Assembly (NCBI GenBank): GCA_023410885.1
Contig: JAEYPI010000121.1
Location: 1-7,622, forward strand
Source: Bacillota bacterium
GTDB taxonomy: Bacteria > Bacillota > Clostridia > DSM-8532
Length of the DNA: 7,622 bases
Reading direction: 5' to 3'
A program made the position numbers and the translations under genes. Under the pieces are notes generated by a model. That model saw nothing but the letters and a program-made list of their open reading frames with translations. It ran no database searches and was not told where the DNA came from. Shown one piece after another: positions 1 to 6,372 of the stretch; the first letter of the stretch is position 1, and the number at the start of each line of letters is the position of its first letter.

Positions 1-476
1 TCACAAGCCTGGTAAAAACAATGGAGCATGAATTTATAAACCGGCCACCATTATGGGATAAGCATATTGACGGACTTATGATCTGTCTCTTTTCTTTACT
101 CGGACGTGAAACAGCCCCTGTCAGCAGAAGTGGGAATGGGGTTATGGAAAACACCGCAGAATTTGATCGTTTGCGGCTGGACATATACCATAACCCCGCA
201 TATCCGTGGAGCATAAACCATATGGCAAGCCGCCTTCGATTGAGCCGTTCCAGATTTTCAGTACTTTACAGACTGCTATACGGTATATCACCTATAGAAG
301 ATTTGATATCCATAAGATTAGATCGGGCAAAATATCTGCTCTCAACAACAAACCTGCCCATACAATCTGTTTCAGCCGAAGTGGGATATAGCACGCTTGA
401 GCATTTCACACGTCAGTTTAAAAACAGAACAGGGCACTCTCCCTCAAGCTACCGGAGTTTATTCAAATCAATTTGA
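1..476 (+). CDS. AraC-family transcriptional regulator, C-terminal part (5' end outside window)
   Basis: The reading frame is open from the window edge (first whole codon at position 3), so this is probably the end of a longer protein; an ATG at 21 exists but has no convincing ribosome binding site. The last ~90 residues form an AraC/XylS DNA-binding domain. Counting from the ATG at 21, a first helix-turn-helix lies near residues 63-85 (WSINHMASRLRLSRSRFS) and a second near 113-134. The family signature at the end is clear: EVGYSTLEHFTRQFKNRTG followed by SPSSYR. The ~50 residues before it do not reveal a ligand domain, so the inducer is unknown. AraC-type proteins usually bind direct repeats near promoters as activators. 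It lies upstream of and in the same direction as citrate synthase, but 390 bp separate them; control of that gene is possible but unproven. Confidence 0.88.
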   Translation, partial: TSLVKTMEHEFINRPPLWDKHIDGLMICLFSLLGRETAPVSRSGNGVMENTAEFDRLRLDIYHNPAYPWSINHMASRLRLSRSRFSVLYRLLYGISPIEDLISIRLDRAKYLLSTTNLPIQSVSAEVGYSTLEHFTRQFKNRTGHSPSSYRSLFKSI

Positions 477-705
477 AGGTATCCAAATGCACCTTTGCAA
501 GAAGCTTTTACGTTACTGCTTTGATCCCACATCTACCCTGCTGGGCATCCCGGGGCAGGAAGATGGAAAATGTCCTGCCGGAAAGCCATTTTTGCTTCGT
601 CTTATCAAGCTTGCCCATGCAAGCCTCAATAGCAGGATCATATTCTTTTGTGATGGTGGAACTCCCGCAGATGGTTCTAATTGTCAATATTTGCGAATAA
701 ATAAG
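477..705. other. Intergenic stretch with no recognisable gene
   Basis: This is the left part of the gap between the AraC-type regulator and citrate synthase. Open frames exist on both strands but none has a start with a good ribosome binding site or a sequence I recognise. It contains two modest inverted repeats: GGCAGGA at 554-560 with TCCTGCC at 573-579, and GCTTGC at 609-614 with GCAAGC at 619-624. Neither is followed by a T-run, so neither is a clear terminator for the upstream gene. A decayed gene cannot be excluded. Confidence 0.5.
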
Positions 706-736
706 TTGGTGATATGGGGGAAAAATCACGTATAAT
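706..736 (+). promoter_or_regulatory. Probable sigma-A promoter of citrate synthase
   Basis: A perfect -10 box TATAAT lies at 731-736. The best -35 is TTGGTG at 706-711, a partial match with a 19-bp spacer, slightly longer than ideal, so an activator may help. Transcription would start at about 742-744, giving a leader of roughly 126 nt before the citrate synthase ATG. The start point falls inside the first inverted repeat (738-765), which matters for whether that repeat acts as DNA or as RNA. Confidence 0.5.
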
Positions 737-828
737 AGAGGTGTGTTCTGAAAGGAACACACCACAAGCCTCGACCCATAGATAGAGGTATGTTCCAAAC
801 GGAACATACCTCAAGCCTCGATCCACAA
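735..828 (+). repeat. Tandem pair of 47-bp units, each with a long hairpin
   Basis: Two units, 735-781 and 782-828, match at 37 of the first 44 positions. Each begins ATAGAGGT, contains a 10-bp stem with a 4-nt loop, and ends CAAGCCTCGA(C/T)CCA. Stem 1 is GGTGTGTTCT, loop GAAA, GGAACACACC (740-763). Stem 2 is GGTATGTTCC, loop AAAC, GGAACATACC (787-810), extended to 12 bp at 785-812. Differences inside the stems preserve pairing: G-C at 743/760 becomes A-T, U-G at 749/754 becomes C-G, and an A/A mismatch at 739/764 becomes A-T. The pair sits in the leader of the citrate synthase gene. It could be a structured RNA regulator or a pair of palindromic protein-binding sites. I do not recognise it as a named riboswitch class. 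Confidence 0.85.
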
Positions 829-854
829 ACAGATGTAATAAAAATCTACATTAC

Positions 855-861
855 GGGAGGT
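855..861 (+). promoter_or_regulatory. Ribosome binding site of citrate synthase, possibly maskable
   Basis: GGGAGGT lies 7 nt before the ATG at 869 and fixes that start. The part GAGGTA (857-862) is perfectly complementary to TACCTC (807-812), the 3' arm of the second leader hairpin, so the site could be masked when that hairpin is open. Confidence 0.75.
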
Positions 862-868
862 ACTACCC

Positions 869-2230
869 ATGAAAAATGAAAAACATCTAAACGAGTGGCT
901 CACCCCGTTGACTGATTTGGCTACAAAATGCAGTGTCATTGATCCAGAGCTCTACACCAAATATGAAGTTAAGAGAGGCCTCAGAGATATAAGTGGCCGT
1001 GGTGTGCTTGCCGGACTTACCGAGATAGGCGAGGTCCATGCTTATATTATTGATGAAAGTGAAATGATCCCCTGCCCCGGAAAGCTTTATTACAGGGGGT
1101 ATGATGTAGAGGCTCTGGTTAAAGGTTTCCTTAGTGAGGACCGGTTCGGCTTTGAAGAAACCTGTTATCTGCTTCTCTTTGGAGATCTGCCTGACAAGAA
1201 AACCCTTAATGATTTTAAACAAAATCTTGCCGAGTTTAGAAAGCTTCCTACAGGCTTTACGCGGGACATTATCATGAAGGCACCCGGAAAAGACATGATG
1301 AACGTGCTTTCAAGAAGTATTTTGACACTCTACAGTTATGATAACAACCCTGACGATACCTCCATAAAGAATGTTTTAAGGCAATGCCTTGAAATGATTG
1401 CCTATTTCCCGCTATTGGCTGTTTACGGTTATCAAGCCTTCACTCATTATCATGGCAATAAGAGCCTGTTTATCCACAGTCCCCAGGCTGATTTGAGTAC
1501 GGCCGAAAATATTTTGCACATGCTCAGGCCCGACAGCCACTATACCAGGCTTGAAGCTACCCTTTTAGATCTAGCACTTGTCCTTCATGCCGAGCATGGT
1601 GGTGGTAATAACTCTTCCTTTACCACCCATGTAGTCACCTCGTCGGGGACCGATACCTATTCGGTTATGGCCGCTGCCCTTGGCTCATTAAAAGGACCCC
1701 GCCATGGCGGTGCCAATGTTAAGGTCGTCCAAATGCTGGAGAATATTAAGGAACATGTACGGGATTGGGATGATGACGAGGAAATTTCTCAATATCTTGA
1801 CAAGCTTCTCAACAAACAGGCCTTTGACCAATCGGGGCTCATCTATGGCATGGGGCACGCCGTTTATTCTCTGTCCGACCCAAGAGCGGAAATATTTAAG
1901 AGCCATGTGGAAGAACTGGCTCAACACAAAGGTATGGAGCATGAATATAAGCTCTATTCCAAGATTGAGAGACTGGCCCCGGAGGTTATCGCACGATCCC
2001 GCAAGATTTACAAGGGTGTTAGCGCCAATATCGACTTCTATTCCGGTTTTGTCTATCGCATGCTGGATATCCCCCAAGAGATGTTCACTCCTGTGTTTGC
2101 AATCTCCAGAATTGCAGGATGGAGTGCTCACAGAATTGAGGAGATCGTAAACAATGGTAAAATCGTAAGACCCGCCTATAAGAGCATTGCCCAAAGGCGG
2201 GACTATGTATCGATGAACGACCGCCACTAA
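869..2230 (+). CDS. gltA: Citrate synthase (Si-type family, about 450-residue form)
   Basis: 453 residues. The enzyme condenses acetyl-CoA with oxaloacetate to citrate in the cytoplasm, the entry step of the TCA cycle and of glutamate synthesis. The family motifs appear in order: HAEHGGGNNSSF (residues 240-251) with a catalytic-site His; LKGPRHGGAN with His279; GMGHAVY with His330, followed by DPRA (Arg339); and ANIDFYSG with the catalytic Asp389, then GWSAHRIEE. The Ala after His330 replaces the Arg usual in Proteobacterial GltA, but Ala is also found in mitochondrial enzymes, so activity is expected. The N-terminal ~45 residues precede the core, as in the longer citrate/2-methylcitrate synthases. 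A 2-methylcitrate synthase role cannot be ruled out from sequence, but no prp genes are seen. The ATG is set by GGGAGGT 7 nt upstream. The gene is preceded by the tandem-hairpin leader and stands alone in its orientation. Confidence 0.95.
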   Translation: MKNEKHLNEWLTPLTDLATKCSVIDPELYTKYEVKRGLRDISGRGVLAGLTEIGEVHAYIIDESEMIPCPGKLYYRGYDVEALVKGFLSEDRFGFEETCYLLLFGDLPDKKTLNDFKQNLAEFRKLPTGFTRDIIMKAPGKDMMNVLSRSILTLYSYDNNPDDTSIKNVLRQCLEMIAYFPLLAVYGYQAFTHYHGNKSLFIHSPQADLSTAENILHMLRPDSHYTRLEATLLDLALVLHAEHGGGNNSSFTTHVVTSSGTDTYSVMAAALGSLKGPRHGGANVKVVQMLENIKEHVRDWDDDEEISQYLDKLLNKQAFDQSGLIYGMGHAVYSLSDPRAEIFKSHVEELAQHKGMEHEYKLYSKIERLAPEVIARSRKIYKGVSANIDFYSGFVYRMLDIPQEMFTPVFAISRIAGWSAHRIEEIVNNGKIVRPAYKSIAQRRDYVSMNDRH

Positions 2231-2232
2231 GG

Positions 2233-2256
2233 TGAGGAGGGGTTTCCCCCTTCTCA
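2233..2256. terminator. GC-rich hairpin between convergent genes
   Basis: Immediately after the citrate synthase stop, a GAGGAGGGG arm (2234-2242), TTT loop and CCCCC-TTCTC arm (2246-2255) can pair with one bulged C and one G-U. The stop codon of the opposing glycosyltransferase (2254-2256) lies within the 3' arm, so the element may serve both transcripts. The plus-strand RNA folds better; the minus-strand version has an A/C mismatch. There is no T-run on either side, so intrinsic termination would be weak. Confidence 0.45.
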
Positions 2257-3189
2257 TTCCAACATATAGTAATGGGTATCGGGTGTAAGCTCCTTTCGCA
2301 GGCATACTGTTGTGAACCATGGGAAATAAAGACTCATCTCCTTCATGGCATTGCTAAGGGTGCGGATATAGGGCAGGTAAATATGGTTGAGCATTATTGG
2401 GTCATCAATATGATAGTACCAATTCAAGTTGAACTCGTTACTGCTTATAATGGTTAACCCGGAAAAATGATAGAAAATCAGGAGGTCATCATTGAGATAG
2501 ATTTTACCATCTCTTTGGGTGACGGTGTAATTTTGGATATTCCAAAGGGCTGTATTGACACCATAGCTTCGTACTACATGAACTCCCGGAAACTGATCCG
2601 GCCAGCTCTCCACATAACGCTGATCGCCAAACAGCTTGCGCACAGTGTCTTCTTGAATAGGGCAGAAATAGATGCACTGATCCTTCCATTGGGTGACTGC
2701 GCTAAGCGCTACCGCATCATTTTTACAGCCCACAAAACCCGTATTAAAAACCCCTGTACGTCCATAGTACTCCAGAAAATTCCGGGAATTGCGATGATGG
2801 GTTAAGAACAAGGAGGCTTGCGGGTTTTCATTAAAAATTTCATCGGGACTTGCGTAAAAATAGAGGTCTGCGTCCAAATGGGCATAGTATTGGCAGTCCT
2901 TATACTTAGTCATGACATAGTGCAGAAATACAGGCTTAAGTGTCCAGCAATAAGCATGGAAGGGCCTATCCTCTTTTGCCTTAAGAAGCGCTCCATTCTC
3001 AATTTCATAGAGAGGGACCGGTACAATTTCCGGAAAAGCAGCCTTATGGAGGATGTGCCAAACGATGTCACTGGCGCAAACTGCAAAAAGCTTGAAATCG
3101 GAGCAATTGGCCTTTAGGGACGAATACATGGCCAAAAGCTTATACAGATGATCCTGGGAGACCACTGTTGTGAAATGATAGCGGCTCAT
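2254..3189 (-). CDS. GT-A-type glycosyltransferase, second paralogue
   Basis: 311 residues, last gene of the five-gene glycan operon. It should transfer a sugar from a nucleotide-diphosphate donor. Visible motifs: an N-terminal strand region FTTVVSQDHLYKLLAMYSSL as in GT8-like transferases; YCWTLKP (80-86); the metal-binding DAD (106-108) in HLDADLYFY; NTGF (149-152); WKDQC (168-172); GDQRYVE (188-194); GVNTALWN (210-217); and YHFSG (240-244). The same ordered motifs occur in the gene at 4409-5362, so the two are paralogues. No signal peptide or membrane segment is obvious; it is probably cytoplasmic or membrane-associated. The ATG at 3189 overlaps the stop of the preceding gene as ATGA, with AGAGAGGA a few bases upstream. 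Donor, acceptor and linkage cannot be told. The stop lies inside the shared terminator-like hairpin. Confidence 0.82.
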   Translation of the reverse strand: MSRYHFTTVVSQDHLYKLLAMYSSLKANCSDFKLFAVCASDIVWHILHKAAFPEIVPVPLYEIENGALLKAKEDRPFHAYCWTLKPVFLHYVMTKYKDCQYYAHLDADLYFYASPDEIFNENPQASLFLTHHRNSRNFLEYYGRTGVFNTGFVGCKNDAVALSAVTQWKDQCIYFCPIQEDTVRKLFGDQRYVESWPDQFPGVHVVRSYGVNTALWNIQNYTVTQRDGKIYLNDDLLIFYHFSGLTIISSNEFNLNWYYHIDDPIMLNHIYLPYIRTLSNAMKEMSLYFPWFTTVCLRKELTPDTHYYMLE

Positions 3190-4412
3190 AACAAATCCTC
3201 TCTTTCTTTATGGGTCTCTAAAAGCTTCTCAAAATCTATATTGAAGGCTCTTTTAAACAAGTAGGACAGCTTCTGAATAAAGAAGAACCCGCCCTCTTTT
3301 TTTTGCAGAGCAAGGGTCTTTTTAATAATGGTGCTCAATTTTTCAATTACCCTCGGAAGCAAAATTTTAGTATTATCCTCCTGGGGTTGGAAGAATCTCC
3401 TTCTCATCACTTGCAGAAGCTCCAGCATCAGCTCAAGAAGCTCATGATATTCACTTAGAGGAAGCATGCGATAGATGTCACTCATAATACCATTGAGCAT
3501 GGTGACATCGAGACCCAGGCTATCGCTAAGACATACCAGCAGAACATCAATAAAATATATGCTGTTGTATTTGCTGCACATATAATTGATATTAACCACA
3601 AGGTCATCAGCCTGATAATTAGCCGGATGCTCCTGATGAAGGCTCACAATATGCTCAGCCATAATAAACCGGCAGCCTGACTTATAGAGGCGTATGCCCA
3701 AATCATAATCCTCATAGCCATATCTTATGATGTTATTATCGAACATGCCCACGGCCAAAACCTTTTCCCGTTCAACTGACAGATTGTTAGTGATAAAAAA
3801 CCGCCAGGGCAGGTAATAGCCGGTAAAAGCGTTGCCATATTGGCTGATGATGTTTCTGAGATCCGTAACAAAGCCTGAATCCAGGTCGAAGCTATAGGGA
3901 TAAAGATCCCCCGCCTTAACCTGCTGCTCAGAAATAAGGGGATACTCATCGGGATAAGGAAAGTCCTTGTAAAGCCTTTTGATTTTTTTAAGCTTTTCAA
4001 AGCTCTCAGCCTGGTCATGGGTGAAATGTGTGTAATAATAGGTGAATATTCTTCTCCAGAATAGTCCGCAAACTACAGCATTAGGCTCTTGATGAGCTTC
4101 CAAATGAAGCTTGATGAAATCTCTGCTGGCGATCATATCACTATCATGGAAAATAAGAATATCACCTGACGCCCTTAAAACACCTTTATTGCGACCATAG
4201 GCAATCCCCCTGTTTTCTTCAACCCTTATTACTTCCAATGGGTATTTGAGCTTAAAATGGTGAAGCATCTCCAGGGTATGATCTTTGGAGCCATTATCTA
4301 TAACAATAACCTCCACATCGTCCCCCTCGTAGCTCTGCTCGTTAAGGGCCGTAAGATTCAAATAAAGTCTTTCTCTGGCATTATACGAGGGGATGATAAT
4401 ACTTGCTTTCAT
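3186..4412 (-). CDS. Family-2 glycosyltransferase with helical C-terminal extension
   Basis: 408 residues from the ATG at 4412. The N-terminal GT-A domain is typical of GT2: ASIIIPSYNARE at the start, VIVIDNGSKD (35-44), ENRGIAYGRNKG, and the metal-binding DSD (90-92) in IFHDSDM. Near residues 200-240, LPWRFFITNNLSVERE followed by YEDYDLGIRL is the galactosyltransferase-like (Glyco_transf_7C type) acceptor end with its ED motif. The last ~90 residues are rich in leucine, lysine and arginine and probably helical; their role is unknown, perhaps membrane or partner contact. The start is chosen because ATG 4412 overlaps the previous gene's TGA (ATGA) and has AGGAAAGG 8-9 nt upstream; a TTG at 4433 would bury that site. 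It sits between two paralogous transferases, suggesting successive steps on one glycan. Confidence 0.88.
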   Translation of the reverse strand: MKASIIIPSYNARERLYLNLTALNEQSYEGDDVEVIVIDNGSKDHTLEMLHHFKLKYPLEVIRVEENRGIAYGRNKGVLRASGDILIFHDSDMIASRDFIKLHLEAHQEPNAVVCGLFWRRIFTYYYTHFTHDQAESFEKLKKIKRLYKDFPYPDEYPLISEQQVKAGDLYPYSFDLDSGFVTDLRNIISQYGNAFTGYYLPWRFFITNNLSVEREKVLAVGMFDNNIIRYGYEDYDLGIRLYKSGCRFIMAEHIVSLHQEHPANYQADDLVVNINYMCSKYNSIYFIDVLLVCLSDSLGLDVTMLNGIMSDIYRMLPLSEYHELLELMLELLQVMRRRFFQPQEDNTKILLPRVIEKLSTIIKKTLALQKKEGGFFFIQKLSYLFKRAFNIDFEKLLETHKEREDLL

Positions 4413-5362
4413 ATCAACAATCCTTTCCTGCAAGAGTTATCCGATTGATGTTGTACAAATGTATCTTCACAATTGGCGTAGCCATTAAAGGAGGGGTCCA
4501 GTTTTTCAACCATCCCGATAACAACCCGGAGGATATCGGAATAATCCCGATAGAAGAAGGGCCTTCGAGACCTTCCTCCCTCATGAACCTGAACAATTCT
4601 ATCCTTTGTTATGATCCGGAAACCGCTGAAGTGATAGCAGATCAAGGGATAGCCGTCTATGTAAAGATGACCATCGTGGATGCTGAAGGTGTGATTGTCA
4701 CAATTCCAATGACCAATATTTACACCAAATGTTCTAACTTCCTCCACCTGCCCGAAGAGGTAGGGCATCTCATCTAAATAGCGCTGGTCTCCGAAACGCC
4801 CCCCTTTAGGCTGGCTCAAGCAGCACTCTATGCACCTTTTCTTCCACCAGGTCAGGCACGCCAGACCGGATTGGTCCCTTTTAAAGCTTATGAACCCTGA
4901 GTTATACTGGCCCATCAAGCTCTGAAACGCTTCTGCAGCAGGCCGTGAAATAAGGGGGCTGGCAATTTGGCCGCGGGTTAAAAGCACCGCCCCCTCGGGT
5001 TGATGCTCAAAAATCACCCTTGGGTCATGATAAAAAAACAAGTCTGCATCCATATAGGTCACACGGTCGATTTCCTCATGCTGATAAAACAGCGTTTCAA
5101 TCAAAAGGGGCTTCAAGGTCCAGCAATATTCATTAAGCACTCTGAGCCTTTGAAGGCTCTCCCATTCCCTGCAGTAGAGATCTCGGGGAGTCAAAAGGGT
5201 AACACGCTTCAGCCTCATCCTTTTAAAAAGCTGAAGGGTCTTTTCATCCACACAGAGGATAAAACATTTTTGCGGTGCTCCAACCTGTTCCAGAGACAGG
5301 AAAAGGGCAAGGGCCTGAAAGACCCGGAGACGTGATACAACGGTACAAAAAACATGTGACAA
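4409..5362 (-). CDS. GT-A-type glycosyltransferase, first paralogue
   Basis: 317 residues, third gene of the operon. Motifs in order: FCTVVSRLRVFQALALFLSL at the N terminus; YCWTLKP (79-85); DAD (105-107) in YMDADLFFY, the likely metal and nucleotide-sugar site; NSGF (154-157); WWKKRC (172-177); GDQRYLD (191-197); GVNIGHWN (213-220); YHFSG (243-247). This is a recognisable bacterial transferase pattern and matches the gene at 2254-3189 throughout. The start is TTG at 5362. It is the first in-frame start after a TAA, its MSHVFCTVVS aligns with MSRYHFTTVVS of the paralogue, and AAGGA lies 12 nt upstream, a rather distant site, so initiation may be weak. It starts 38 bp after rfbG, the only non-overlapping junction in the operon. 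The sugar donor may be a CDP-sugar made by the two upstream enzymes; this is inference. Confidence 0.82.
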   Translation of the reverse strand: MSHVFCTVVSRLRVFQALALFLSLEQVGAPQKCFILCVDEKTLQLFKRMRLKRVTLLTPRDLYCREWESLQRLRVLNEYCWTLKPLLIETLFYQHEEIDRVTYMDADLFFYHDPRVIFEHQPEGAVLLTRGQIASPLISRPAAEAFQSLMGQYNSGFISFKRDQSGLACLTWWKKRCIECCLSQPKGGRFGDQRYLDEMPYLFGQVEEVRTFGVNIGHWNCDNHTFSIHDGHLYIDGYPLICYHFSGFRIITKDRIVQVHEGGRSRRPFFYRDYSDILRVVIGMVEKLDPSFNGYANCEDTFVQHQSDNSCRKGLLI

Positions 5363-5400
5363 GCCTATATCACATCCTTACAACGGTATCAGCAGTTTTT

Positions 5401-6372
5401 TTATGCCTCCCATAAATAATTTCTATACCAGGCTATGGTCTTTAAAAGGCCTTCCTCCAAGGTGTAAGCGGGATTCCATCCCAGGACCTCCCGTGCTTTT
5501 TGGGCGGAGAGATACTGATGGCGTATCTCATTACTTCCCTGATTGAGGATCACAGGCTTTAAATCACTTTTCATCAATTCCAGAATTTTATTAACCAGCT
5601 CTAAAACCGTGAGCTGGATTTCATTGCTAAAATTAAAGGCCTCACCCTCGAGCTTAAGGTCATTCATCTTTTCAGCCAGTAAAAGATAGGCCTTGACTGC
5701 ATCCTCCACATAGAAATAGTCTCTGATAAAGGTTCCATCGCTTCGTATCACTGGGGGCTCACCCTTCTCAATACTGCGTATGGTTTGGGGAATGATCCGG
5801 TTGAAATTTAAATCCCCACCCCCGAAAAGATTGCCGCACCGTGTAATGCATACAGGAAGCCCGTATGTTTTATGATACGTTTGGGAAATCAAGTCTGTGC
5901 AGCTTTTAGACACATCATAAGGGTGTTTTCCGCAAAGGGGCATGCTTTCATCGTAGGGCAGCTGCTCCTGGTCGCCATAGGCCTTGTCACTGGATGCAAC
6001 TACTATACGCTTGATCAACGGGCTTCGTCTTGCCGCCTCGAGTATGTTCCATGTTCCCCTGATATTGGTTTCAAATGTACCGATAGGATTTCTGTTAGCT
6101 ACTCCTACAATGGCCTGGGCAGCCACATGGAACACCGTATCAATTTCATATTCCCCAAGGACCCGCTCCAGAAGGTCCCGGTCCTCCAACTCTCCATAAA
6201 CCAGATTGATCTTCTTGTAAGCCTCTGTGCTAAAGAGATTGGATCTTGGCACTCTGTCCCGCACAAGACCTGTCACATTGGCTCCTAACAGGACCAGTTC
6301 ATTAGCCATGTGACTGCCCAAAAAGCCTGTGCAGCCGGTTATAAGAACATTTTTACCCACCCAAAAGTTCAT
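5401..6372 (-). CDS. rfbG: CDP-glucose 4,6-dehydratase-like SDR enzyme
   Basis: 323 residues, an extended short-chain dehydrogenase. The NAD-binding loop TGCTGFLG is at 12-19; the active site shows SSDKAYG (127-133) and YDVSK with Tyr152 and Lys156. The Asp-Lys pair in SDK resembles CDP-glucose 4,6-dehydratases, where dTDP-glucose dehydratases have Asp-Glu. Following rfbF, it would convert CDP-glucose to CDP-4-keto-6-deoxyglucose in the cytoplasm. Two things are unusual: it is shorter than classical RfbG (about 355-360 residues), and near residue 217 it reads IRDYFYVEDAV instead of the RPWQHVLEPL I associate with classical RfbG. Another NDP-sugar dehydratase or epimerase activity is therefore possible. 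The start at 6372 is chosen because it overlaps the rfbF stop as ATGA and leaves MNFWVGKNVLITG, the normal family N terminus. Upstream in-frame starts would only add an atypical leader. Confidence 0.83.
   Translation of the reverse strand: MNFWVGKNVLITGCTGFLGSHMANELVLLGANVTGLVRDRVPRSNLFSTEAYKKINLVYGELEDRDLLERVLGEYEIDTVFHVAAQAIVGVANRNPIGTFETNIRGTWNILEAARRSPLIKRIVVASSDKAYGDQEQLPYDESMPLCGKHPYDVSKSCTDLISQTYHKTYGLPVCITRCGNLFGGGDLNFNRIIPQTIRSIEKGEPPVIRSDGTFIRDYFYVEDAVKAYLLLAEKMNDLKLEGEAFNFSNEIQLTVLELVNKILELMKSDLKPVILNQGSNEIRHQYLSAQKAREVLGWNPAYTLEEGLLKTIAWYRNYLWEA

Noticed and set aside
327..331. Loss of the usual Arg after the active-site His in citrate synthase (residue numbers given: GMGHA)
   Set aside because: Ala at this place is normal in mitochondrial-type citrate synthases, and the other catalytic residues are present, so it is not evidence of an inactive enzyme.
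554..579. Inverted repeat GGCAGGA/TCCTGCC as terminator of the AraC-type gene
   Set aside because: It has a 12-nt loop and no T-run, and lies about 80 bp after the stop codon.
508..807. Minus-strand open frame of 99 codons in the citrate synthase upstream region
   Set aside because: It overlaps the promoter and the tandem hairpins, its product resembles nothing I know, and no ribosome binding site is evident. A decayed gene in 508-700 cannot be fully excluded.
735..828. Guanidine-II (mini-ykkC) riboswitch, which also has two tandem hairpins
   Set aside because: That class needs ACGR loops; the loops here are GAAA and AAAC, and the stems are longer than usual. Citrate synthase is also not a known target.
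735..828. Short CRISPR array
   Set aside because: There are only two units, directly adjacent, with no variable spacers, and no cas genes.
4413..4433. Upstream TTG start for the family-2 glycosyltransferase
   Set aside because: It would bury the AGGAAAGG ribosome binding site in the coding region and extend a normal GT2 N terminus; ATG at 4412 gives the ATGA overlap seen at other junctions.
4403..4777. Plus-strand open frame of 124 codons opposite the first GT paralogue
   Set aside because: It is antisense to a well-supported glycosyltransferase gene and has no recognisable protein motif.
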